From the NCBI GenBank assembly GCA_964538485.1, contig CAZIHJ010000035.1:1-29908 (forward strand): a stretch of 29,908 nucleotides of DNA, in the 5' to 3' direction. Below are positions 14,120-23,231 of the stretch, one piece after another (the stretch's first letter is position 1; every line of letters begins with the position of its first letter). The notes beneath the pieces were generated by a model, which was not told the DNA's origin, ran no database searches, and was given only the letters and a program-made list of their open reading frames with translations. The translations under genes were made by a program, and so were the position numbers. This DNA is from JBJXHC01 sp964538485. Lineage in GTDB: Bacteria > Bacteroidota > Ignavibacteria > UBA10030 > UBA6906.

Positions 14120-16719
14120 TCCAACATTCATTTCTTCCTTACCTGCTCGTTTGTTGTTGTGCCGTCCTTTCCTGTAGCAGAGAAATCCCGCCAGAGCAAA
14201 AGCAAGCCGACGCTCTTCTCAGCAAAGCCCGCGACTCCTTCGAGCGAAAGCAATACCATGAGGCGCGCCAGATGCTCTGGTCTGCGAACCAGCTTGATGT
14301 GCAACTCGCACGGGCTCCCCAGTTAGCAGAGGAATATGAGTTGCTGGGAAACATTTACGCCGCAGGAGCATCATTCGACAGCGCAATGTTACTCTACGCT
14401 CGGGCCATAGAGCAATACAAGGGGCTGGCCGACAGGAACTCCGCAACATCGCTTATCATCGAGACCTCCCTTCTCTATAGAAAGATGGGGAATGAACGCA
14501 AAGCCCATGCAAGGCTGACCGAAGCGTTGCGACTTGCGAGGGTGTTCAAGGATTCCACGGGGACACACAAACTCTTGTGGGCGCTGGTGCCCAACGCACG
14601 CGCTCTTGATCTGCAACAGGAAGAATCCGCATACCTGGCCGAGTTGCTGAATGGCGCGCTTGTACGCAATGACCTCGTTGAGCAGACACGGATCCACTCC
14701 GAGACAGGGATCTCATTTCTCATGCACGGCAACCATGGTCGTGCAGAAGAGAGCTTCCTTCGAGCATTGACATTTGCCGAACAGTCCCGCGATTCCCTGC
14801 TTGCCATTGACGCACTCTATCGGCTCGCGATGACTCACGCATATGCCGGGAAGATCGAACAGGCATTCGAGACATATACCGAGGCACTGCGGAGGACCGA
14901 TATCACCCGCAATGCCCAGCGGTTGCGTCAAGAGATGTTGATGCGTGTCGGCAATACCTATCTCAAGCGTTCTTTGTCTGCGGATGCTGCACGCTTTTAT
15001 CGTGCTGCACTCGCCAGTGCCGTTCAACTTGGCGATAAGCTTAGCGAGGGCTATTGTTTTATTCAGCTTGGCCATTGTGAAGCACTTGGTGCAGGTGGAA
15101 TGGACGCCGCAGCAAAGAGCTATACCTCGGCGCTCGAATTGTTTGCCAACGTCCATTATGCACGGGGGTTTGCATACGCCCTGCAAAGTCTGGGGTACAA
15201 TGCTCAACGAATGAACAAGCATGCCGAGGCACTGGAGTACTACAAAAAAGCGATCGAGCAAGCCGAGCAGGTTCATGCATCACAGCCGTTTGACGAGCTG
15301 TTCTCCGAATGCGAGCAGGCATACGCGGAGGCCGATGTTGACTCACCTTATGACAATATGATTGAGCTCTCACTTCAGTTGGGACGTACTGAGGAGGCCT
15401 TCTGGTATCTTAGCAGGAAAAACGGTGCGGCAACAGCCCGGGCATTAAGCGCACTGGAGATTTCGGGGGGAGATTCCTCCGGGCTTGAAACATACATTCA
15501 TGCAAGAGGCGCACATATTGGCGGTGAACGACTACTCGCTACACTCCTTGCGGCGGGTCCACGTGAGCAGGCAATGTACAAGGATATTGTAGAAGAGGTC
15601 GAACGAAGCTCCAGAAGCATGGATGAGGCCTCAGCCAATGTTGTTCAGTCGAACAGTGCGCTGGAATCGGTGGTGCGCATCGTCGGTTATGGGAGCGCGG
15701 AAGTCCGGAAGATGCTGGCTCCGGGTACGGCCCTCATTGCGTATGCGTCAACCAGACGAACATTGTATGCTTTCGTCGTTACCCCAAACCGGTTTTCTGT
15801 TCAACTGGCAGCGGTCGAAAGAACAGCCCTTGCGGCATCGGCGGCCGAGTTTGCATCGCAGTTACAACAACGGGTTATGCTGGAGGATTCGGTCGAGAGC
15901 CAGCAACGAACACTGAACCGCCGCATCAATGAACTGACTGCGCTGTTGTTCAGTCAGCTTATCCGGCCGATTGAACAGGACATTGCAGGCGCATCGCGTC
16001 TACTGATGCTGATGCCGGAAGAACTTGAGCACGTGCCGGTACACGCATTGCGTCGAGCGGTCTCGCGGTCTGTGGCGTCCTATGTTGCGGAACGGTTCAT
16101 CGTCAGGTACCTGCCATCGCTGAGTGCCCTTGCGTTGGCCAATATTCCGCTTCGTGCAGAACGGCAAGTGATCGGGCTCGGCCATGCAGGCGCCACAGCA
16201 TGGGATGTTGAGTATGAACTTCGCGACATTCGTGCCTTTTATAAAGAGGCAAGACTCTTCTTCGGCGAACAGGCGACGCTCTCCGCATTGCGTGACGCAC
16301 GTGCTGATGTTGCGCACCTTGCTCTGCAGGTTCTCTTCAGTCGGAATTCCCCGCAGAATTCCTCCATCCTCTTTTCTGATGGGAATTCCGGCACAACAAC
16401 GAAACCGGTACAGTGGGGTGAGTTGAGACGGTTGCCCGCGTTCGGAGCAATCGTGTTCTCGGATCTTGGTGGGAATGCAACGATGCATCATGCCACACTC
16501 GCACATACACTTCTGATGACAGGAACCGGGGGAGTGCTGTTGAATTCCTTCACGCCATCGCGTAAGAGCAAGAAGTACTTTGGGGAGGCCTTCTACACGG
16601 CGTTGTTGGCCGGTGTGGATATGGAGACGGCAGTGCATCAGATGCAGCTTGCCATGATTAAAAGTCCGGAATACTCCGCTCCTCACACGTGGGCGCCATT
16701 CTTCCTCTGGGGAAAATAA
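14113..16719 (+). CDS. TPR-CHAT lipoprotein with degenerate catalytic site
   Basis: Predicted lipoprotein of 868 residues: signal peptide with lipobox VLSC (Cys21), about seven tetratricopeptide repeats between roughly 30 and 420 (for example GNIYAAGASFDSAMLLYARA and LGYNAQRMNKHAEALEYYKK), a helical linker, and a C-terminal CHAT-like domain from about 560. CHAT features include PEELEHVPVHAL, RFIVRYLPSLSAL, a GHAG strand, and the closing HTWAPFFLWG. CHAT peptidases use a His in HLATHG and a Cys in LSACETG. Here the first reads HLALQV, with Gln739 at the His position, and the second reads FSDLGG, with Leu785 at the Cys position. It should therefore be a non-catalytic scaffold or binding protein. 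It stands alone between a terminator and a convergent gene. Confidence 0.82.
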   Translation: MPIQHSFLPYLLVCCCAVLSCSREIPPEQKQADALLSKARDSFERKQYHEARQMLWSANQLDVQLARAPQLAEEYELLGNIYAAGASFDSAMLLYARAIEQYKGLADRNSATSLIIETSLLYRKMGNERKAHARLTEALRLARVFKDSTGTHKLLWALVPNARALDLQQEESAYLAELLNGALVRNDLVEQTRIHSETGISFLMHGNHGRAEESFLRALTFAEQSRDSLLAIDALYRLAMTHAYAGKIEQAFETYTEALRRTDITRNAQRLRQEMLMRVGNTYLKRSLSADAARFYRAALASAVQLGDKLSEGYCFIQLGHCEALGAGGMDAAAKSYTSALELFANVHYARGFAYALQSLGYNAQRMNKHAEALEYYKKAIEQAEQVHASQPFDELFSECEQAYAEADVDSPYDNMIELSLQLGRTEEAFWYLSRKNGAATARALSALEISGGDSSGLETYIHARGAHIGGERLLATLLAAGPREQAMYKDIVEEVERSSRSMDEASANVVQSNSALESVVRIVGYGSAEVRKMLAPGTALIAYASTRRTLYAFVVTPNRFSVQLAAVERTALAASAAEFASQLQQRVMLEDSVESQQRTLNRRINELTALLFSQLIRPIEQDIAGASRLLMLMPEELEHVPVHALRRAVSRSVASYVAERFIVRYLPSLSALALANIPLRAERQVIGLGHAGATAWDVEYELRDIRAFYKEARLFFGEQATLSALRDARADVAHLALQVLFSRNSPQNSSILFSDGNSGTTTKPVQWGELRRLPAFGAIVFSDLGGNATMHHATLAHTLLMTGTGGVLLNSFTPSRKSKKYFGEAFYTALLAGVDMETAVHQMQLAMIKSPEYSAPHTWAPFFLWGK

Positions 16720-16746
16720 AAAGGGTGAGGTTGGTATCCCTCACCC
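16713..16746 (-). terminator. Rho-independent terminator for the sigma/LiaF-like transcript
   Basis: GGGTGAGG (16723-16730) and CCTCACCC (16739-16746) form a perfect 8-bp stem with an 8-base loop. On the minus strand the stem is followed by TTTTTATTTT, so it ends the minus-strand gene whose stop is at 16776. The plus strand has no T-tract after the stem, so termination of the convergent TPR-CHAT gene here would be weaker. Confidence 0.88.
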
Positions 16747-16775
16747 GTGATTCAACAAGCATTGATACGTGATCC

Positions 16776-17672
16776 TTATCGCCGTTCGATGGTGACACTC
16801 CCCAAACCCGATTCGACCCGGACATTCATTCTTCCTTCCGCCGTGGTGTAATTGTCCGTGACGTAAAGGTTCTCCCCTGTCTTGCGGAAATCCTCGTCGC
16901 AATAAATTCTCGAAACCCATGTTTCATTGTAAATAATCTGCGCACCAACATCTTCGGGAACGATCACTTTCACCGAGCCAAGACCCACCTCGACGTCAAC
17001 ATCGACTTCGTTATGAATGCCACCACTGAAATCCAGGGTTGCCGTTCCGACACCACCCTGAAACCTGAATCGCTTGAAGTTCGCGTTGCCCAAACCCTGT
17101 CCGATGAATTTGCTCAAGCCGGACTCAATATTGATGTTGTCAACTACCGTGGTGTTGGGACGATCGAATCCGAGGAAAACATCGCTTGCCCCCGTTGTCA
17201 GGTTAAAGTCCTTTACCTGCAGTCCGGACAGGATGAACTCGCCTTTGCCGACCCCGAGTTCTATATCAAACGAAATCGGCAGAGCGTCACTGAAGCGCAA
17301 GAACCAATTCGCGCTCTCGAAATTGTTGACAACAAAGACGCCTTTCTTTTCCTCGCCGTCATCAGCAGGCTGTTCGCCGAGGGTCATGTCGAGGTATCCG
17401 ATGCGACTTCTGATATTGTATGAAACATCGAGTCGTGAGTCTGCTGCAGTTCCCGGATCGGCATCCACCGTCATGATCTTTTCCGATTCACCTCGCCGGA
17501 TCATTACTTTGCCCCAGCCCGAGGTCAAGACCACGTTGAGTTCGCGCTCTGTTGTTCTCCCGATTTCCTTGTGCGCCGGCTCGCTGCCCGAATAGGCGAC
17601 AACAGCGATTGTTGTTGTGACAACAAAAGCCAGGAGCAGATATCCGATCAGATATGTTGATTTTGGTTTCAT
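16776..17672 (-). CDS. Membrane-anchored LiaF-like (toast-rack, DUF2154/DUF4097-type) protein
   Basis: Protein of 298 residues from the ATG at 17670-17672: a short basic N-terminus (MKPKS), one hydrophobic segment at about 6-27, and an all-beta exterior part with repeated short strands rich in Gly and Val (SGWGKVMI, ELGVGKGEFIL, VEVGLGSVKVIVP, VESGLGSVTIERR). The GLGSVKVIVP-type pattern is characteristic of LiaF C-terminal and related toast-rack domains, known in Gram-positives as regulators of cell-envelope stress. The assignment is to a fold family only. Upstream ATGs at 17685-17687 and 17733-17735 are in frame, the last directly abutting the sigma-factor TGA; I prefer 17672 because GAGAG lies 8 bases before it and the signal anchor is then compact. 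Confidence 0.7.
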   Translation of the reverse strand: MKPKSTYLIGYLLLAFVVTTTIAVVAYSGSEPAHKEIGRTTERELNVVLTSGWGKVMIRRGESEKIMTVDADPGTAADSRLDVSYNIRSRIGYLDMTLGEQPADDGEEKKGVFVVNNFESANWFLRFSDALPISFDIELGVGKGEFILSGLQVKDFNLTTGASDVFLGFDRPNTTVVDNINIESGLSKFIGQGLGNANFKRFRFQGGVGTATLDFSGGIHNEVDVDVEVGLGSVKVIVPEDVGAQIIYNETWVSRIYCDEDFRKTGENLYVTDNYTTAEGRMNVRVESGLGSVTIERR

Positions 17673-17735
17673 TGCAAGTTCTCTCATCACTCGGTGATAC
17701 GGAATAGATCCGGTGATAGTTACGCCAAGGGGCAT

Positions 17736-18386
17736 TCAGTAGTGGCGGATCTTCTTGCGGAGCTGCTTGTACAGAAGCTCCCGTGCCCTGAAAATATGCG
17801 CTTTTACCGTCCCAATGGGCAGATCAAGCTCATCGGCGATCTCCTCGTAGCTCTTCTCCTCAACGTGACGCAACTGTATTACCTTCTTATACTTTTCCGG
17901 CAGCGTGCCGATTGCCTTGTTCAACAGGAGGCTTTTCTGGTCACTGATCAGCTCTTTGTCTGCCTCGTAGGAATCGTCGGAAAGCTCAAAGGAATAATCG
18001 CTGTCTTTTGATTCAATCGGTTTGTCGATAGAGAAGGTCTGAAGCTTCCGTTTGCGGATATGATCAATACAGTTGTTCGTGGCGATCTTATACAACCATG
18101 TGGAGAACGCGTATTCATCATTGAAGCTCTTCAGCGACGAAAAGGCCTTGATAAAGGCCTCTTGAGTAAGGTCTTCAACCTGCTCCCGATCATGAATCAT
18201 CCTGTAGACAAAACTGAAAATGGCGTCATGATACTTGTTCATGAGCAGCTTATATGCCTTGTCGTCGCCCTTCAGGGCGGCCTGGATGATTCGGGCATCC
18301 TCGGAACGTGATTCGAGTCTTCGCTGTTCTTGCGGGTCAACCGGTGGTGATGAGGGTGGTTTATGTGGCCGGGGTTTTGTGGGCAT
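17736..18386 (-). CDS. ECF-type RNA polymerase sigma factor
   Basis: Alternative sigma factor of 216 residues. Region 2 spans about 44-115 (YHDAIFSFVYRMI, DLTQEAFIKAFSSLKSF, FSTWLYKIATNNCIDHIRKRK) and region 4 about 152-210 (LPEKYKKVIQLRHVEEKSYE, then the helix-turn-helix ELDLPIGTVKAHIFRARELL). A 30-residue Pro-rich, polar N-terminal extension and an acidic 2-4 linker (KDSDYSFELSDDSYE) are additional. It lacks regions 1 and 3, as expected for ECF factors. It is followed by the membrane LiaF-like gene with no spacer to speak of, the position where an anti-sigma factor is usually found, and it diverges from the exported-protein cluster starting at 18604. Confidence 0.93.
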   Translation of the reverse strand: MPTKPRPHKPPSSPPVDPQEQRRLESRSEDARIIQAALKGDDKAYKLLMNKYHDAIFSFVYRMIHDREQVEDLTQEAFIKAFSSLKSFNDEYAFSTWLYKIATNNCIDHIRKRKLQTFSIDKPIESKDSDYSFELSDDSYEADKELISDQKSLLLNKAIGTLPEKYKKVIQLRHVEEKSYEEIADELDLPIGTVKAHIFRARELLYKQLRKKIRHY

Positions 18387-18398
18387 GGGAGCGTCGAA

Positions 18399-18427
18399 AA
18401 GTTACAGAAAACACTCGTCAGGTGCAA
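18399..18427 (-). promoter_or_regulatory. Possible promoter of the sigma-factor gene
   Basis: On the minus strand, TTGCAC (18422-18427) and TAACTT (18399-18404) lie 17 bases apart, with the start codon 12 bases after the second box. There is no Shine-Dalgarno before that codon, so a very short leader is conceivable. The match is weak. Confidence 0.22.
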
Positions 18428-18515
18428 ACAGAGCCGCCCTCCGGATCAGCTTTGGCATCCCAATAACAGGGCCATCATGCCGCGCGTATGTGGTTTCGCC
18501 CTGTCAGTTGATTCG

Positions 18516-18543
18516 TTGTATACTCAACCATTTTTGCTATATT
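18516..18543 (+). promoter_or_regulatory. Possible promoter of the exported-protein cluster
   Basis: TTGTAT (18516-18521) and TATATT (18538-18543) are 16 bases apart and lie 60 bases before the TPR gene. The -10 box is the same hexamer as at the TPR-CHAT promoter. Confidence 0.4.
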
Positions 18544-18603
18544 ATTCCGTTGTTTCATCTGTTGCGGCGAAACATTCAGAGGGTTGTTCTGGTATCCAGA
18601 TAT

Positions 18604-20457
18604 ATGAAATACGCTTTATTGATTCTGGTTGTCATACTTGCGATAGCATCGTCGTTTGCCCAATCTCCGGAACAATCCACCCGGTTTCGCCTGGCTCAAA
18701 GCTACGAGCAATCCGGCGACTTTGAAAATGCCGTCAAGCTCTATCGTGAACTCCACGGCAAGGATCAATCCAATATTCAATACTTTGAGGGGCTTCGACG
18801 TACTTTCCTGCAACTGAAGCTGTACGATGACGCGGCACAACTCATTCAACAGCGCCTCCAGGCATTTCCCAAAGACATCAATTTGCGCGGTCAGCTCGGC
18901 AGCGTTCTTTACAAAGCAGGGAAAGAACAAGAGGCGTCGAGAGAGTGGGAGAGCGCGATAGCAGTCGATCCCATTAATCCAAACGCCTATCGTGCAATTG
19001 CTGCTCTCATGATCGAGAACCGGCTCCTTGACCGGACCGCCGACCTGTACCGTCGGGCCCGCGTTGCCTGTAACGATCCGAATCTTTTCACCGCAGATCT
19101 TGCGCACCTCCTCGCCGTGACCATGGACTACGCGGGTGCCACCAGGGAATACCTGCGATGGTTGAAACAGAATCCGACACAACTGGGGTTTGTGCAAGGC
19201 CGTCTGGCGGGGTTCACTGGTAAAGAGGATGGTCGTGCAGCAGCCATTCAAGTTGTTCGCGAAGAGTTAGAGTCCAGTGAAGATATCAAACTCCACCAGT
19301 TGTTTGGCTGGCTCACGCTGGAAGGAAAACACTTCGCGGAGGCATTTGACATTTACAAGAAGATTGATGGACTCTCCAAGGCACAGGGTGCCGAGATCTA
19401 CGCTTTTGCAGAACGGGCATACAAGGAAGGCGCATATGAGGTTGCCGCCAAGGCCTATCTTGAAGCAATCGAAACACCGGTATCACAGAACCGTTTACCA
19501 TATGCCAAGTACGGGTATGCCAATGCGCTGAAGGAACTCAGCATTTTGTCGGATACGATTCCCGCCGGCGTGCAGACTTCATCCCTTCCGGTCTCGGAAA
19601 TTCAATCCCGCTACTCCGGAGCAATGTCATATTTCCGCCGGATCATTGATGAATATCCCCGAACGGAGTTTTCGGCGCGCTCATATTTTCAAATCGGCAC
19701 AATCCAATTCGAACGTTACTTCGACCTGGACGGAGCACTGGCTTCGTTTGAGCAGGTGGAGCGTGAACTACCGGGCATGGCATCCATTCACCATGACGTT
19801 GCCCTCAAGATCGGCGAAGTATTGCTCGCAAAGGGAGATACAACACGCGCATCCGTTCGTTTCCAGACGGTAGCTGCTGCTGCCACAGCAACCCCCGACC
19901 AACAGGATGAAGCGTCGTACCACATGGCGGAGATTAAATTCTTTGGTGGATCCTTTCAGGAAGCGATGGACCTCCTTGGAACCATCGCCGTTGATCTCAA
20001 AGCCGACTATGCAAATGATGCGCTGCAGCTTCTCTCGTTTCTTCAGGAGAACTCCATGACAGCCGGACCGGCGTTGCAGGACTATGCGCGAGGTGCATTT
20101 CTTGCACGGCAACGAAAGAACACACAGGCCATTCCCCAGCTCCTGCAGGTGATCGAGAAATACCCCAAGGCGTTGCTTGTGGATGATGCGCTGATGAGCG
20201 TTGCCGCCCTACAGACGCAAGCGCGACTGTACACCGATGCCCTTGCCTCGTATGATCGATTGCTGTTGCAATTCAAGGAATCCTCGATCGCTCTGGACAG
20301 GGCGCAGTTCAATGTTGCGGAAGTATACCAATTCGGAATGAACGATCAAGGGAGGGCAATCGCGGCCTACGAAAAACTCCTGGCCGACTATCCCAATTCA
20401 CTCTTGGCAGTCACGGCGCGGAAACGTATACGGGAACTGCGCGGCGATACACTCTAA
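18604..20457 (+). CDS. Exported tetratricopeptide-repeat protein
   Basis: Periplasmic or surface protein of 617 residues with a clear signal peptide (residues 1-20, ending SSFAQ) and TPR units through most of its length, for example RLAQSYEQSGDFENAVKLY near the start and YRAIAALMIENRLLDRTADLYRRA. Later repeats (FRRIIDEYPRTEFSARSYFQ, YDRLLLQFKESSIAL, YEKLLADYPNS) resemble the outer-membrane BamD/YbgF type, so a scaffolding or envelope-assembly role is likely, with no partner evident from sequence. The frame is open far upstream, but I start at the ATG 18604 because it gives the signal peptide directly; the upstream extension would contain the promoter region and part of the divergent sigma gene. 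The next gene follows after 37 bases. Confidence 0.85.
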   Translation: MKYALLILVVILAIASSFAQSPEQSTRFRLAQSYEQSGDFENAVKLYRELHGKDQSNIQYFEGLRRTFLQLKLYDDAAQLIQQRLQAFPKDINLRGQLGSVLYKAGKEQEASREWESAIAVDPINPNAYRAIAALMIENRLLDRTADLYRRARVACNDPNLFTADLAHLLAVTMDYAGATREYLRWLKQNPTQLGFVQGRLAGFTGKEDGRAAAIQVVREELESSEDIKLHQLFGWLTLEGKHFAEAFDIYKKIDGLSKAQGAEIYAFAERAYKEGAYEVAAKAYLEAIETPVSQNRLPYAKYGYANALKELSILSDTIPAGVQTSSLPVSEIQSRYSGAMSYFRRIIDEYPRTEFSARSYFQIGTIQFERYFDLDGALASFEQVERELPGMASIHHDVALKIGEVLLAKGDTTRASVRFQTVAAAATATPDQQDEASYHMAEIKFFGGSFQEAMDLLGTIAVDLKADYANDALQLLSFLQENSMTAGPALQDYARGAFLARQRKNTQAIPQLLQVIEKYPKALLVDDALMSVAALQTQARLYTDALASYDRLLLQFKESSIALDRAQFNVAEVYQFGMNDQGRAIAAYEKLLADYPNSLLAVTARKRIRELRGDTL

Positions 20458-20494
20458 TCCGAACTCTAACCAGAGACATATTCCGGGAATGTTT

Positions 20495-21832
20495 ATGAGA
20501 ATGATTTCATCGGTACTTGTACTTCTTGCGACCGTTGTTGGTGCGCTCACCTCTCAAACAATTGATACGAAAGAACTCACCCTCAAGAACGGTCTGAAGG
20601 TGGTGATGGTGGAGGACCATACAGTGCCAAATGTATGCTTCTCCATTGCGTTTCACGTTGGAAGCAGGAACGAGCGACCGGGAATTACCGGTATTTCGCA
20701 TCTCTTCGAGCACATGATGTTCAACGGTTCAAAAAAATATAAACCCACCGAGTTTGACAAAATTCTTGAAGCGGGAGGGGGCTACTCCAACGCGTACACG
20801 AGCAATGACATCACGTTCTACTTTGAAGAGTTCAACCCCGAACTTCTCGACAAGGTGCTGGACATGGAGGCCGATCGGATGCGATCATTGAAGATGGACA
20901 CGGCGAACCTCGAGCAGGAACGGGGAATTGTGAAAGAAGAGAGGCGGGTGTCCACCGACAACAACGTCCAGAGCAAGATGTTTGAAGATCTGTACGCCGC
21001 GGCGTTTATGGCACATCCGTATGGCAACCCCGTTGTCGGCTGGATGCGTGATCTTGACAACATCAACCTGCAGGATGCCCGCGACTATTTCAGAACGTAC
21101 TATGCACCGAACAACGCCACCGTGTTTATTGTCGGAGCATTTGATGCGAAAACCCTTGTACCCAAACTCGAAAAGCTCTTCGGTTCCATTGCGCGCCAAC
21201 CTTCTCCCCGCCCGGTGGTGAACGCGGAACCCGAACAGCAGGGTGAGCGACGTATCAAACTCCACAAGGTTGCAGAACTGCCTGCTGTCGGCATTGCTTA
21301 CAAGTCGGCAAGCGTGACCTCGCCGGATTTTCAGGCGTTGAACCTGCTTGCCACGGTGCTCTCCCGCGGCCAGAGTTCACGTCTGTTCAAAAAGCTCGTG
21401 TACGATCTGCAGATCGTTACCGATGTGGGTGCAAGCGTGGATGAACTCATCGACCCGGGGTTGTTCTCTTTCTACGCGCAAATGCAACCCGGAAAAACCA
21501 CGGATGAAGCAGAGAAGGAGATCTACGACATTATCGAGGACATCATAGAGAATGGCATCACAGCGGAAGAACTGCAGAAGGCAAAGAACACCGCCCAGGC
21601 AGACTACGTCAACCAGTTCAAAACGAACGTCGGTGTCGCCGGCCGGCTTGGATACTATGAAGTGATTCACGGCGACTACAAGAAATCGTTTGATGTCATC
21701 GGGCGGATGGAGAGTGTGACGCTGGATGATATCAAGCGAGTCGCCCGGCATTATTTACAGGAACGAAAACGCACAGTGATTACACTCATCCCCGAAGACG
21801 CGTCGTCCAGCGCCGGATCGTCAACCAACTAG
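20495..21832 (+). CDS. M16 family zinc peptidase, catalytically intact
   Basis: Exported M16 (insulinase/pitrilysin-type) peptidase of 445 residues with an N-terminal signal peptide. The inverted zinc motif HLFEH lies at about residues 69-73, with the downstream acidic pair in GIVKEERR (about 148-149) at the right distance for the third zinc ligand. The C-terminal half has the second M16 fold unit (LSRGQSSRLFKKL). Half-length bacterial M16 proteins usually pair with a second subunit, and here the next gene encodes such a partner after only 5 bases. Start chosen at 20495 because CGGGA sits 6 bases upstream; the ATG at 20489 would be too close to it. Confidence 0.94.
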   Translation: MRMISSVLVLLATVVGALTSQTIDTKELTLKNGLKVVMVEDHTVPNVCFSIAFHVGSRNERPGITGISHLFEHMMFNGSKKYKPTEFDKILEAGGGYSNAYTSNDITFYFEEFNPELLDKVLDMEADRMRSLKMDTANLEQERGIVKEERRVSTDNNVQSKMFEDLYAAAFMAHPYGNPVVGWMRDLDNINLQDARDYFRTYYAPNNATVFIVGAFDAKTLVPKLEKLFGSIARQPSPRPVVNAEPEQQGERRIKLHKVAELPAVGIAYKSASVTSPDFQALNLLATVLSRGQSSRLFKKLVYDLQIVTDVGASVDELIDPGLFSFYAQMQPGKTTDEAEKEIYDIIEDIIENGITAEELQKAKNTAQADYVNQFKTNVGVAGRLGYYEVIHGDYKKSFDVIGRMESVTLDDIKRVARHYLQERKRTVITLIPEDASSSAGSSTN

Positions 21833-21837
21833 GACTT

Positions 21838-23217
21838 ATGAACGTGCCAATCATGAAACGCCTCTTTCTTCTCTTCCTTGTTCTCACCCCCCTTGCCACT
21901 GCGCAAAAAATACAGGTACCGCCGGTTTCGCGGCACGCGTTCGACAATGGCCTTACAGTCATCCTGATGCGATACACAAAAGTGCCCGTGGTGCATTTCC
22001 GGCTTGTCTCCCGGGGAGGCTCGTCGGATGATCCGGCCGGCCTTGAAGGCGTGGCAAGTATGGCCACCTCGCTGATGCGCGAAGGCACGACGACACGCTC
22101 GTCATCCGACATTGCGGCCGCAATTGACTTTGTTGGCGGGTCGCTCTTTGCCTCATCCGGGCTGGATTACTGTGCGGTGCGTGGCGAAGTATTGAAGAAG
22201 GATGTTGATATCGGCCTCGACCTGTTTAGTGATATTCTTCTGAACGCTTCTTTTCCCGAGGAGGAGCTGGAGCGCGAGAGAAAGCAACGACTTGCCGGTC
22301 TTGATGCGCTCAAGGAAGAACCGGGCAGCGTCGCTTCAAGAGTGTTCACCGGTTCCATCTATGGCGCACACCCCTATGGAAAACAGGTTTCACGCGCGTC
22401 ATTCGATGCCATCACAAGAGAACACGTGGTGCAATTCTACGAGAAGGTCTTTGTACCGAATAACAGTACGCTGGTGGTTGTCGGAGATTTCACAAACGAG
22501 GAAATGCTGTCCAAACTGCAACAGAAATTTGGTCAATGGAAGCAAGGCGAACCTCGGGCGCAATCGTATCCGCCCCCCTCGCTCAACCGGGGACGCCGCG
22601 TCGTTCTCGTGGATAAACCGGATGCAACGCAATCCCAGATTCGTGTCGGGAATGTCGGGATTGACATCAAGAATCCGGACTACTTTGCAGTTGCAGTTGC
22701 GAATTCGGTTTTCGGGTACGGGTTTACCTCGCGCCTTGTGGAGGAGTTGCGCATCAAGCGGAGCCTTACCTACAGCGCATCAAGCACATTCCCGGCATAT
22801 CTGCACGGCGGCTCGTTCAGTATCTCCACATTCACCAAGAATGAAACTGTCGGCGAAACCATTGAAGTGATCCTTGCAGAAGTAAGAAAATACAGAGAGG
22901 AAGGCCCGAGCATGGAGGAGGTCAAGAAGGCGCAGAACTATATCGCAGGAGACTTCGCCCGCGAACTACAGTCACCCGATGCACTTGCCGCACGCATTAC
23001 CGATATTGAACTGTACAGCTTTCCCTCCGACTATTTCGAATCCTATATTCAGAAGTTGAAACAGGTCACCCTGGCAGATGTCAAGCGAGTCATTGCGCGA
23101 TACTTTGAACTCGATAACCTGGTTTTTGTGCTTGTTGCTCCGGCGTCTACCGTCTCAACACAAGTAGAGAAGTATGGTCCTGTGAACGTACTGCCACTGG
23201 ACGAAGCAATAAAGTAG
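21838..23217 (+). CDS. M16 family protein, catalytically inactive partner subunit
   Basis: Exported M16 homologue of 459 residues (signal peptide ending LATAQ). At the position of HxxEH it reads SMATS (residues 74-78), so the zinc site is absent. It retains the C-terminal signature FGYGFTSRL ... IKRSLTYSA (Arg299 and Tyr312), the Arg/Tyr pair used for substrate binding in inactive M16 subunits. In the bacterial two-chain M16 peptidases and mitochondrial processing peptidase, one active and one inactive chain form the working heterodimer, and the same is inferred here. The ATG 21838 has AGGA close upstream; an ATG at 21853 is an alternative without a ribosome site. Confidence 0.92.
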   Translation: MNVPIMKRLFLLFLVLTPLATAQKIQVPPVSRHAFDNGLTVILMRYTKVPVVHFRLVSRGGSSDDPAGLEGVASMATSLMREGTTTRSSSDIAAAIDFVGGSLFASSGLDYCAVRGEVLKKDVDIGLDLFSDILLNASFPEEELERERKQRLAGLDALKEEPGSVASRVFTGSIYGAHPYGKQVSRASFDAITREHVVQFYEKVFVPNNSTLVVVGDFTNEEMLSKLQQKFGQWKQGEPRAQSYPPPSLNRGRRVVLVDKPDATQSQIRVGNVGIDIKNPDYFAVAVANSVFGYGFTSRLVEELRIKRSLTYSASSTFPAYLHGGSFSISTFTKNETVGETIEVILAEVRKYREEGPSMEEVKKAQNYIAGDFARELQSPDALAARITDIELYSFPSDYFESYIQKLKQVTLADVKRVIARYFELDNLVFVLVAPASTVSTQVEKYGPVNVLPLDEAIK

Positions 23218-23231
23218 GGGAGAGAAGAAGC

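Noticed and set aside
13833..14131. Minus-strand small reading frame with a CLNC motif (about 47 codons after collapsing the gap)
   Set aside because: It looks protein-like (CxxC, Trp/Tyr-rich) but runs through the plus-strand promoter and terminator, has no clear ribosome site, and its end is made of terminator stem sequence. Worth only a quick homology check.
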